A stretch of DNA of 64,000 bases from Spirochaetaceae bacterium (GTDB lineage Bacteria > Spirochaetota > Spirochaetia > SZUA-6 > Bin103). The notes below the pieces were generated by a model. That model was not told the DNA's origin, did no database searches, and saw only the letters and a program-made list of their open reading frames with translations. The position numbers and the translations under genes are program-made. Each line of letters begins with the position of its first letter. Within the stretch, counting starts at the first letter, position 1. Below, in pieces: positions 1-7,420 of this stretch. The DNA lies in contig JAPPKD010000263.1 of NCBI GenBank assembly GCA_028820215.1, forward strand, positions 8,228-72,227, read 5' to 3'.

Positions 1-794
1 AGATCGCGCTTTCCGAAGCGATACTGGCCCGGCCACCGTACACCCCCCTGTTCGAGTGGGGCCGGGATGGCTCCCTGACGGTGCGGGCCGACCTGCAGAA
101 CTTCCTGTTTCTGTTGCGCGACGACCTGTACTGGAAGGCCTACCTGAACTCGGCGAGGATCGCACTGATCTCCACCGCGTCCTGCCTGATCCTGGGCTAT
201 CCGATCGCATACGGCATCGCGCGTTCCTCCCGCACGGCGCGCAACACGTTGCTGATGCTGGTGATTCTCCCGTTCTGGACGTCGTTCCTGCTGCGCGTCT
301 ATGCCTGGATCGGCATCCTCAAGAACAACGGCCTGATCAACAATGCACTGCTTGCCATCGGCATCATCGACGAGCCGATCACGATGATGCAGACCGATTT
401 CGCGGTGTACGTCGGCATCGTCTACGCCTACCTGCCGTTCATGATCCTGCCGCTGTACGCGAGGCTGGCACGGCTTGACCACATCCTCCTGGAAGCCGCG
501 GCGGACCTGGGTTGCCGCCCGCTCAGGGCGTTCCTGACCGTCACCCTGCCCCTGTCGCTCCCCGGCATCGTGGCCGGTTCGCTGCTGGTCTTCATCCCGG
601 CGGTCGGCGAATTCGTGATTCCTGCGCTGCTCGGCGGGCCCGATACCCTGATGATCGGGCGGGTGATCTGGGACGAGTTCTTCGCCAACCGCGATTGGCC
701 GGTCGCATCCGCGCTGGCCATCGCGGCGCTGTTTCTGCTGGTGATTCCGATCACGGTGTTCCAGCGAATCCGTTCGCGCCAGGAGAAGGCATGA
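1..794 (+). CDS. potB: Spermidine/putrescine-type ABC permease PotB (5' truncated)
   Basis: Inner-membrane permease subunit of a polyamine-type ABC importer. The frame is open from base 3 to the left edge, so the start lies outside the window; an internal GTG at 81 is not needed as a start. About 263 residues remain, with several hydrophobic helices and the EAA loop (EAAADLGCRP...TLPLSLPG) that contacts the ATPase. The stop overlaps the next permease start (ATGA, 791-794), so the two are translationally coupled, as in pot operons. The ATPase and binding protein presumably lie upstream. The polyamine assignment rests on PotB/PotH-like sequence style plus the agmatine deiminase next door; opines or other cationic substrates are possible. 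Confidence 0.85.
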   Translation, partial: IALSEAILARPPYTPLFEWGRDGSLTVRADLQNFLFLLRDDLYWKAYLNSARIALISTASCLILGYPIAYGIARSSRTARNTLLMLVILPFWTSFLLRVYAWIGILKNNGLINNALLAIGIIDEPITMMQTDFAVYVGIVYAYLPFMILPLYARLARLDHILLEAAADLGCRPLRAFLTVTLPLSLPGIVAGSLLVFIPAVGEFVIPALLGGPDTLMIGRVIWDEFFANRDWPVASALAIAALFLLVIPITVFQRIRSRQEKA

Positions 795-1636
795 CCACGC
801 GGCGTTCCGTGTTCGCAACGACCGCGATGGCCCTGGGCTTCGCCTTTCTCTATCTGCCGATCGCCTCCCTCATCGCCTATTCGTTCAACGCATCCAAGCT
901 GGTGACGGTGTGGGGCGGATTCTCGGCCAAGTGGTACGGAGAGTTGCTGCGCGACGACCAGATCCTGCGGGCGGCGTGGCTGAGCCTGCGGATCGCGGTC
1001 ATGAACGCGACCATCGCCGTGGCACTCGGCACGCTTGCCGGCCTGGCGCTCGCACGGATGGGCCGCTTTCGCGGGCGCCTGCTGTTCACGGGCATGACCT
1101 CGGCGCCCCTGGTGATGCCGGAAGTGATCACGGGCCTGTCCCTGCTGCTGCTGTTCGTCGCTCTGGAGAACCTGATCGGCTGGCCCGGCCGGCGCGGCGT
1201 CACCACCATCACGATCGCGCACATCACCTTTTCCCTGGCCTACGTGGCGGTGGTCATCCAGGCGCAGCTCGCCAGCACCGACGAGTCGATCGAAGAGGCC
1301 GCCCAGGACCTGGGGGCTCGGCCCGCGAAGGTCTTCTGCGTGATCACGCTGCCGCTCATCTCGCCCGCGCTCGTCTCGGGCTGGCTCCTCGCCTTCACGC
1401 TGTCGCTCGACGACCTGATCATCGCCAGCTTCGTGTCCGGCCCCGGTTCCAGCACGCTGCCCATGGTGGTCTTCTCCAAGGTCCGTCTGGGCGTGAGCCC
1501 GGAGATCAACGCGCTGGCAACGCTGTTCGTGCTGGTGGTCGCCGCCGGCATCACCGCAGCGGCCCTGATCACGAACCGCACTGCGCGCCGGCGCTCGCGC
1601 GACGGGCAGACGGCGTTCAGCCGCCCGGACGGCTGA
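791..1636 (+). CDS. potC: Spermidine/putrescine-type ABC permease PotC/PotI
   Basis: Second permease of the same importer, 281 aa, the usual length for PotC/PotI. Begins at the ATG inside the ATGA overlap with the PotB stop. N-terminal hydrophobic helix, FxxxK/W-type periplasmic segment (SFNASKLVTVWGGFS), and an EAA motif (EAAQDLGARP...TLPLISPA) near residue 165-190. The gene converges on agmatine deiminase and the two coding ends overlap by 20 bp. With PotB it would bring in putrescine, spermidine or agmatine-like compounds that the neighbouring deiminase could process. Confidence 0.88.
   Translation: MTTRRSVFATTAMALGFAFLYLPIASLIAYSFNASKLVTVWGGFSAKWYGELLRDDQILRAAWLSLRIAVMNATIAVALGTLAGLALARMGRFRGRLLFTGMTSAPLVMPEVITGLSLLLLFVALENLIGWPGRRGVTTITIAHITFSLAYVAVVIQAQLASTDESIEEAAQDLGARPAKVFCVITLPLISPALVSGWLLAFTLSLDDLIIASFVSGPGSSTLPMVVFSKVRLGVSPEINALATLFVLVVAAGITAAALITNRTARRRSRDGQTAFSRPDG
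1617..1636. terminator. Perfect 7-bp inverted repeat holding both stop codons
   Basis: TCAGCCG at 1617-1623 and CGGCTGA at 1630-1636 form a perfect stem around a 6-nt loop. The TGA of potC is the right end of one arm and the TGA of the convergent deiminase is the left end of the other. A GC-rich hairpin between convergent genes could act as a bidirectional terminator, but no U-tract follows on either side, so termination is only an inference. Confidence 0.4.
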
Positions 1637-2954
1637 CGATGTCCCCCGCCGGCTGCTGCTGCGTACAGCAGTGGATGCCGCCGCCCGCGTAGTTGATGGC
1701 GCTGGGATCGATCTGCACCACCGCCCGACCCGGATAGGCAGCGGCCAGCGCCGCCGCCGCCGCGCCGTCCTTCGCCGCGTAGCCGTACTTGGGGGCGACC
1801 ACCAGTCCGTTGGTCACCAGGTAGTTGGCATAGCTAGACGCCCTCACCACGTGGATGGGGCGGCCGTCGGGAAACGGCGGGACGTGCGCCGGGTACTGCA
1901 GACCGGCCAGCCACCGATACATGCGGTCCGTGGGCGGCACCCGCCGGTACGCGACGTCCGGCACCGGCAGGCGAACGATGCGAAAGGGGTCGCCGGACTG
2001 ATCGGTGGTCCGCGCGAGGATGCGAAACGCCTCCTCGCACCGGGCGTGGTTCAGCGCCGCGAGCGGGTCCCGTGCGGCCTCCTCCGGAGCGACCTGGGCC
2101 AACACGATCTCACGCGGCCCGGCGAATCTGACGAGCTCGTCCAGGTGCCCACCCGTCGTGGCCGGTCCGTAGAGAAGTATCCGGCTGCCCGCGGCGTCCC
2201 GATAGGGAATCGGTCCCCACGTCGCGTGCGGGTCTTCGCCGAGTCCGTTGTCGATCCAGATCACCTTGGTCACGCCGAGAGCGGCGCGGTAGGCGCGCTC
2301 CAGGGCCGCCTCGTCGAGCGCCGGATTCCGCTCCGACTCCACCGCGCGGCAGACGAGCAGGGTGCCGCGGCCGTTGACGATCCGGTCTCCTCCCTCACTG
2401 ACGACGTCCACGGCGGTCACGTGGTCGATGCCCACGTGCCGGGCAACGCGCTCCGGCAGGCCGGTCATGGCGCGCGAGACCGGATCGGACGTCGCCGCGT
2501 ATCCCCATTGGTTCTGCAGGAACCGCGCCATGCCCAGCCGGTTCTCGCGGTTCCGCGTGAAGATCGGCCCGTAGTCGCGGACCCAGATGTCGATCTGATC
2601 GAGATTCACGAATTCGAGGTGGTCGCTCACGGGATAGCCGTGCGCTCCGTGCCAGCGCCGCACCTCGCGCTCCCCGGCTTCGTCCGTGCACATGAGATTG
2701 ACGTCCACGCCGTGGGCACAGAGCACGGCGATGATCTGCGCGATCGGTACCCTGGTGTCGAGCGCCGGATCCGCGTATGGCTGCTCTTTCGGCCACCCCA
2801 TCCAGATCGCGGCGTGAGGCTCGAACTCCGCGGGCATGACGAAATCTTCCGCGGCCGTCCCGTCCGGATGCGCTCGAGCACCGCCCATCGCAGCGTCGCC
2901 CATTACCGTAGTGTCGGCACTCGGATCTGCCCATGTCCCCGAAGGGACACGCAT
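1617..2954 (-). CDS. aguA: Agmatine deiminase family protein
   Basis: Porphyromonas-type peptidylarginine deiminase/agmatine deiminase fold. The family converts agmatine to N-carbamoylputrescine and ammonia. Visible motifs: MPAEFEPHAAIWMGWP near the N-terminus, WVRDYGPIF, the GGHLDELVRF His-Asp motif, and the catalytic cysteine in GGGIHCCTQQQP near the C-terminus. From the ATG at 2954 it is 445 aa, longer than typical AguA (about 350-370). ATGs at 2903 and 2888 are equally possible starts because none has a clear ribosome binding site. It lies 23 bp downstream of the LuxR-type regulator gene, so they are probably one transcript, and it faces the polyamine permeases. Substrate could be another guanidino compound. 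Confidence 0.85.
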   Translation of the reverse strand: MRVPSGTWADPSADTTVMGDAAMGGARAHPDGTAAEDFVMPAEFEPHAAIWMGWPKEQPYADPALDTRVPIAQIIAVLCAHGVDVNLMCTDEAGEREVRRWHGAHGYPVSDHLEFVNLDQIDIWVRDYGPIFTRNRENRLGMARFLQNQWGYAATSDPVSRAMTGLPERVARHVGIDHVTAVDVVSEGGDRIVNGRGTLLVCRAVESERNPALDEAALERAYRAALGVTKVIWIDNGLGEDPHATWGPIPYRDAAGSRILLYGPATTGGHLDELVRFAGPREIVLAQVAPEEAARDPLAALNHARCEEAFRILARTTDQSGDPFRIVRLPVPDVAYRRVPPTDRMYRWLAGLQYPAHVPPFPDGRPIHVVRASSYANYLVTNGLVVAPKYGYAAKDGAAAAALAAAYPGRAVVQIDPSAINYAGGGIHCCTQQQPAGDIVSRPGG

Positions 2955-2977
2955 GGATCCGCGCGCCCCGGCCTCAC

Positions 2978-3790
2978 CTACCGCTCCGGCGATTCCTGAG
3001 GGGCGTAGCCGATGCTGCGCAGGAACCGCGAGAACAGGGCGGACTGCGAGCTGATCGCGAGCCTTCGGTAGATGCTCTTGCGATGGTTCTTCACGGTGCC
3101 GACCGCGATGCCGAGCTGTTCCGCGACCGACTTCGACGAGTGCCCCTTCAGGATGAGAGCGACGATCTCGCGCTCCCGTGCCGACAGCGCACGGAACTCA
3201 CCCCGGCGCAGCGCTTCATCGAGCGTCAGGAACGAGAGAGACCCGTGCCCGGCCTCCCGTTCGTCGGCTCCGGGCGGCCCGGCATCCCACTGTCGCCGCA
3301 TCAGGTGCTCGATGACCGGCTGGAAGTGCCGGAGCCGCTCGATACCCTTCTTCGAGAATGATTCCATGCCGTGCGCGCGGCCGATCGATGCGAAGACGTG
3401 CGACCCGTCTCTTCGCTTCGCGAACATCCCGATCTCGTCCGCCAGTCCCACGTCGGCGTAGTAGCTGGAGAAGTACCGGGACTTGCGGAAGTGGTCAGGC
3501 TGGACGTCCTGCAAGGTCACCACACGCTCGCGCGCGCCAGCGACGAGATAGTCGTAGAACGGATCGAGCAGGTAGGCGCCGCGCAGATACGCGCCGACGA
3601 CGATCTCACGCCGCTCCGGGCGAATGTCGTCATACAGGAGCGCCGGCCGGCCTCCTCTGGCGTGCAGGGTGACCAGCGAGGACGTGAACGGAATCAGGGC
3701 GCCGACGAACGACAGCAGCGACCGCGGTCCGGCCGGAGTGCCGCTGTCGCGTATCGCGCGGGCCAGCAGCTCGACCGTCGGCTTGTCCAT
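2978..3790 (-). CDS. LuxR-family transcriptional regulator
   Basis: 270-aa regulator with a C-terminal LuxR/GerE helix-turn-helix at about residues 205-260 (LSAREREIVALILKGHSSKSVAEQLGI...VKNHRKSIYRRL). The N-terminal about 190 residues form an effector-sensing part without a phospho-receiver signature. No AHL synthase is nearby. It sits immediately upstream of agmatine deiminase and beside the polyamine permeases, so it probably controls polyamine use; LuxR-type regulators next to polyamine transport genes are known in proteobacteria. ATG start at 3790; no strong SD. Three tandem palindromic units lie 54-99 nt upstream of its start. Confidence 0.85.
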   Translation of the reverse strand: MDKPTVELLARAIRDSGTPAGPRSLLSFVGALIPFTSSLVTLHARGGRPALLYDDIRPERREIVVGAYLRGAYLLDPFYDYLVAGARERVVTLQDVQPDHFRKSRYFSSYYADVGLADEIGMFAKRRDGSHVFASIGRAHGMESFSKKGIERLRHFQPVIEHLMRRQWDAGPPGADEREAGHGSLSFLTLDEALRRGEFRALSAREREIVALILKGHSSKSVAEQLGIAVGTVKNHRKSIYRRLAISSQSALFSRFLRSIGYAPQESPER

Positions 3791-3843
3791 GGAAGCCCGG
3801 CCCTGTCGGCGTCCTCAGCAGCCCATGCCGCGGACCGGCCCAG

Positions 3844-3889
3844 CCGTCACGATGCCGGCCGTCAGGATGACGGGCCGTCAAGATGACGG
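3844..3889. repeat. Three tandem palindromic 15-bp units upstream of the LuxR gene
   Basis: Units at 3844-3858, 3859-3873 and 3875-3889 each have the form CCGTCA-NGA-TGMCGG. The second and third have perfect 6-bp inverted arms (CCGTCA/TGACGG); the first has one mismatch. The block spans the last codons and stop of the dipeptidase gene and lies 54-99 nt before the LuxR start. Dimeric HTH proteins bind such dyads, so this may be the autoregulatory operator of the LuxR gene; that role is inferred. Confidence 0.55.
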
Positions 3890-4986
3890 GAAAAGAACCT
3901 GACCCAGTTGCGGTACATCACGTCGGTGACCTGGTCGTCGCCGTAACCGCGGCGGGCCAGCACGTCGGCCAGCCGGTTGTAGTCGACCACGGTGTCGATC
4001 TCCGCGGGCGCGCCGGTGCGGCCCCCCTGGCCGTCGGTGTCGCCGCCGATGCCCGCGTGCCGGACGTCACCGGCGAGCTGGCAGATGTGGTCGACGTGGT
4101 CGGCCAGGTCGTCGAGCGTGACGTCCTCCTTGCCGAACGGACGCTGAAGCCCGACCACGTCGGCCCAGTCGATGCCGCCGCGGTACAGCATGGCGGTGTC
4201 CATCGACACGCCGATCACGCCGTCGCGCTCGATGATCGCGCGCAGGACCTCGTCCGGGAACTGCCGCTCACCGGGGACCAGCGCCCGGCAGTTCTGGTGC
4301 GTGGCGATCACGGGGCCGTCGAACCGGTCGAGCGCCTGCGCGATGGTCGCGTCGGAGGCGTGGGTGGCGTCCAGCACGATACCCAGGCGGCTCATGTCGG
4401 CAAACAGCCGGTCCGCCGGTGGAAACAGCCCGCCGTCGGTCCCCGTGCCGGTGCCGTGGCCGTAGGCGCTGGTGTCGTAGTGCGTGAGGCTGACGATGCG
4501 CAGGCCGGCGGCGTGGAATTCCTCCAGGGACTCGGTGTCCAGGATCGGGTCGGCGCCCTCCAGCCCGATGATCACGCCCACCGGCAGGCCGTCGAAACCC
4601 GCTCCGGCACGCTCAGCCGCCTCCCAGCCCTGCATGTGATCGGCCAGGTCCGCCGCCGTGGCCAGGATGCGGTAGTTCCCGCGCCGCTCCATGATCCGGT
4701 AGAAGGAAAACTGGCCCCACGCCTCCGCATAGGCCAGCTCACCCGAGCGGTGGCCCCAGAGCTGTGCCCCCGGGCGGTGGATGCGCGCGTTCAGCTTGCC
4801 GATGAAGGCGGCGACGCCGGCGCGGCGCTGCTCGGGGACGGACGCCATGAGATTCGACTGGTAGCGGGGATCCTCGCTGGCCATGCCGGCCGGAGGTGCT
4901 GCGCGAACCGTCTGGATCGGCTGCGTGAGATCGGCGTTGAGCCGCACCGCCACGCAGGCCGGGTAGTCTCCGTCGAAGATCAGCAC
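3862..4986 (-). CDS. Membrane dipeptidase-like protein (peptidase M19)
   Basis: M19 renal-dipeptidase family, 374 aa. Conserved metal and substrate positions are visible: LEGADP (bridging Glu), SLTHYD, DATHASD (Zn His), THQNCRAL (Zn His and Arg) and HAGIGGDTDG (Asp). The N-terminal HxD zinc motif, normally DGHND, reads DGDYP here, so both usual N-terminal ligands are missing. Start chosen at GTG 4986, giving MLIFDGDYP, with GGAG about 12 nt upstream and 2 nt after the dehydrogenase stop. Last gene of the isomerase-sulfatase-dehydrogenase-dipeptidase operon. Family members hydrolyse dipeptides or D-amino acid N-acyl/amide bonds; the altered site makes the reaction uncertain. Confidence 0.85.
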   Translation of the reverse strand: MLIFDGDYPACVAVRLNADLTQPIQTVRAAPPAGMASEDPRYQSNLMASVPEQRRAGVAAFIGKLNARIHRPGAQLWGHRSGELAYAEAWGQFSFYRIMERRGNYRILATAADLADHMQGWEAAERAGAGFDGLPVGVIIGLEGADPILDTESLEEFHAAGLRIVSLTHYDTSAYGHGTGTGTDGGLFPPADRLFADMSRLGIVLDATHASDATIAQALDRFDGPVIATHQNCRALVPGERQFPDEVLRAIIERDGVIGVSMDTAMLYRGGIDWADVVGLQRPFGKEDVTLDDLADHVDHICQLAGDVRHAGIGGDTDGQGGRTGAPAEIDTVVDYNRLADVLARRGYGDDQVTDVMYRNWVRFFSRHLDGPSS

Positions 4987-4988
4987 GG

Positions 4989-6023
4989 CTACGCGTCGCT
5001 CCAGTCGAAGACGACGTTCATCATCGTCTTGTCCCGCTTGAACGCCATGTCGTACGCCTGCTGCATCTCCGTGTAGTGCAGCCGGTGGGTGATCAGCTTG
5101 CTGGGCTTGAGCACCCCGTCGGCCATGAGCTGCAGCACGTGCGGCCGGTGGTGGCGCGTGCCGGCCGCCGTGCCCGACAGCTCCGCCGGACGCGGATACA
5201 GGCTGGGGTCGCCGCCCGAGACGGCGATCAGCGTGACCGCCTTGTCGTAGAAGAGCTGCATGGCCAGCGGGTTGAAGTCCAGGTCCTCCTCGCCGCGGCC
5301 GAGCAGGCTGACGATCGCCACGCGGCCGTCGCGGCGGACGATCTCCAGCGAAGTCCTGTAGGCCGGCCACGGGTTGGCCGTCAGGATCACCAGGTCGATG
5401 CCGCGCCCGCCGCTGAAGCGGTCGAGCTTGGCGTGCAACTCCGGATCGTCGGACATGAGCGCCTCGTGCGCGCCCATGGTGCGCGCCGCCCGCAGGCGGA
5501 TGTCGCTGTTGCCCAGCGCCACCGTGCGCGCGCCGAACAGCGGCCCCAGCGCCACCGCGCCCAGCCCCAGCGTGCCCAGGCCGACCACCGCCACCGTCTC
5601 TCCCGGACGGAACAGCGCCTTGTGATAGCAGAGCGCGCTCAGCGCATACAGGTTGCCGTACACGGCATCCTCGGGCTCGGCGCCGTCCGGGACCTTCGCC
5701 GGATCCTCGCCAGCCTGCATGATGTACATCGACTGGTGCCAGGTTCCGGAGATCACCCGGTCGCCGACAGCCAGATGCTTCACCGCGCTCCCCACCCCGC
5801 GCACGACGCCGAGGTTGCTGTCGCCGACGCCTCGCGGGTAGTCGGGCGCGCCGGGGACCCGCTCGGCGCCCTCGTAATTGCCGCGGTCGGTGCCGATCTT
5901 CAGAGCGCTGACCGTCGTCTGCACCCACACCTCGTCCGGCGCCAGGTTGTCGGTGTCGAGGGTGTCCTCCTCCATGCGCAGGTCGCCGGGTCCATAGAGG
6001 ATGGGTCTCTTGCAGGTGGTCAT
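4989..6023 (-). CDS. MDR-family (zinc-type alcohol dehydrogenase-like) oxidoreductase
   Basis: 344-aa medium-chain dehydrogenase/reductase. The N-terminal GroES-like domain is followed by a Rossmann fold with VAVVGLGTLGLGAVALG at about residue 165. The catalytic zinc ligands are not recognisable: the Cys position reads KIGTDRGN and the usual GHE reads GVGDSN. It may therefore be a zinc-independent MDR or use other ligands. ATG start at 6023 overlaps the sulfatase stop by 4 nt. Probably oxidises or reduces a sugar-like product released upstream in the same operon; substrate unknown. Confidence 0.8.
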   Translation of the reverse strand: MTTCKRPILYGPGDLRMEEDTLDTDNLAPDEVWVQTTVSALKIGTDRGNYEGAERVPGAPDYPRGVGDSNLGVVRGVGSAVKHLAVGDRVISGTWHQSMYIMQAGEDPAKVPDGAEPEDAVYGNLYALSALCYHKALFRPGETVAVVGLGTLGLGAVALGPLFGARTVALGNSDIRLRAARTMGAHEALMSDDPELHAKLDRFSGGRGIDLVILTANPWPAYRTSLEIVRRDGRVAIVSLLGRGEEDLDFNPLAMQLFYDKAVTLIAVSGGDPSLYPRPAELSGTAAGTRHHRPHVLQLMADGVLKPSKLITHRLHYTEMQQAYDMAFKRDKTMMNVVFDWSDA

Positions 6024-7420
6024 TGCGAGGACTCCTCCGAGCTTTCTTCGGCGAGGTGTGCCTGCAGGCGCTGCGCCTGCTTGCGGCTGCCGATGTGGAG
6101 CTTCCGGTAGGCCTCCTCGGAGGAGGCGAACGGCGCATCGCCGGTGCCGTGCCAGCCGAGCTGGGTGAACATCGGGTTGCGCCGGCCGGTCTGCGCCTCG
6201 CGCCGCTCGACGTGGGCGGCCATCCGCTCCTCCAGCAGGGCGACCACGTCCGGCTCCCGCTCGGCCAGGTTGTCCAGCTCCTCGGGATCGCGCGCCAGGT
6301 TGTACAGTTCCACCTCCGGCTTGAAGTGGAAGTCGGGCTCCAGGGCGTGGATGAGCTTCCACTCCGGCGTGCGCCAGCCGTGCTTGCGCATCCAGGTCGC
6401 CTCGGTCAGGTAGAGCTCCGTCTCCGGGACGAACGGCTCGCCCCGCGCCAGCGGCACCAGGCTGCGGCCGTCGAACTCCAGCCCCGGATCGACGCCCAAG
6501 AGTTCCAGCATCGTCGGCGTCATGTCCTTGGTCTGCACCCACGGGTCGACCCGCGCGCCGGCGGGCACCTGACCGGGAGCGCGGATGACGAGCGGCACCA
6601 CCAGGTTCGGGTCGTACAGGCCGTGGTGGTCGTACCAGCACTCGTGCTCGTCCAGGGTCTCGCCGTGGTCGGCGGTGAGAACCACCACGGTATCCTCGGC
6701 CAGGTCGAGTTCGTCGAGCACCGTGAACAGCCGGCCGATCGCCGCGTCCATGTAGGCGACCGCGCCGTCGTAGAGGCTGTTGACGAACTGGGCGTCGGTG
6801 ACCTTGCCCGGAAACCAGGAGCTGAAGTAGTCGGCGAACGGTGCGAACGCGTACAGGCCGTCCAGCGAGTGGTTGGACGGGTCGAGCTCGTCTCCCTCGT
6901 AGAAGAGGCGGTCGAAGGGCGCCGGCGGCAGGTAGGGGCTGTGCGGGTCCATGTGGCGCAGGAACAGGAAGAACGGATCGTCGCTCCCGGCCACCGTGCG
7001 CAGGTACGGGATGGTGACCTCGTTGAGGGCGTGCGCCTTGGGCATGCTGCCGGGCTCGTCGCCCCAGCCGTCGTACTCCAGGTAGGTCTGGAAGCCTCGC
7101 GAGGCCGGATTGCCGGGGAATCCCACGCAGCAGGTCGAGTAGCCGGCCTGCTTCAGGATCGTTGGCAGCATCGGCGCTGCCACGTCGCCCTTGTGGCGCA
7201 GCCCCACCACGCCGGTGCCGAAGCAGTCGCGGCCGGTGAGCATCGACGAGTAGGCCGGCGTGGTCGGCACGCTGGGGCTGAACGGATGGCGGAACATCGT
7301 TCCCTGCTCCGCGAAGCGGGCCATGTGCGGCGTGGTCAGGCGGTGGTAGCCATACAGGCTCATGCGGTCGCGCCGCAGGCTGTCGATCGCGATCAGCAGC
7401 AGGTTCGGTTGTGACGCCAT
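6020..7420 (-). CDS. Sulfatase-family hydrolase (alkaline phosphatase superfamily)
   Basis: 466 aa. The N-terminal metal motif AIDSLRRDRMSLYGY and the distal TADHGETLDEH are typical of sulfatases, as is the C-terminal ELYNLARDPEELDNLAE subdomain. The formylglycine segment is atypical: SVPTTPA at residues 50-56 stands where C/S-x-P-x-R is expected, so Ser50 or Thr is the candidate nucleophile and the conserved Arg is absent. No signal peptide is visible, so it appears cytoplasmic. ATGA overlaps join it to the isomerase upstream and the dehydrogenase downstream. It could be a sulfoester, phosphonate-ester or phosphodiester hydrolase; maturation by a formylglycine enzyme is doubtful. Confidence 0.85.
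   Translation of the reverse strand: MASQPNLLLIAIDSLRRDRMSLYGYHRLTTPHMARFAEQGTMFRHPFSPSVPTTPAYSSMLTGRDCFGTGVVGLRHKGDVAAPMLPTILKQAGYSTCCVGFPGNPASRGFQTYLEYDGWGDEPGSMPKAHALNEVTIPYLRTVAGSDDPFFLFLRHMDPHSPYLPPAPFDRLFYEGDELDPSNHSLDGLYAFAPFADYFSSWFPGKVTDAQFVNSLYDGAVAYMDAAIGRLFTVLDELDLAEDTVVVLTADHGETLDEHECWYDHHGLYDPNLVVPLVIRAPGQVPAGARVDPWVQTKDMTPTMLELLGVDPGLEFDGRSLVPLARGEPFVPETELYLTEATWMRKHGWRTPEWKLIHALEPDFHFKPEVELYNLARDPEELDNLAEREPDVVALLEERMAAHVERREAQTGRRNPMFTQLGWHGTGDAPFASSEEAYRKLHIGSRKQAQRLQAHLAEESSEESSQ

Noticed and set aside
1671..2999. 442-codon plus-strand frame opposite agmatine deiminase.
   Set aside because: Shadow frame; the minus strand carries catalytic motifs of the deiminase family.
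3843..3890. Short CRISPR-like array.
   Set aside because: Units are contiguous 15-16 bp palindromes with no spacers.
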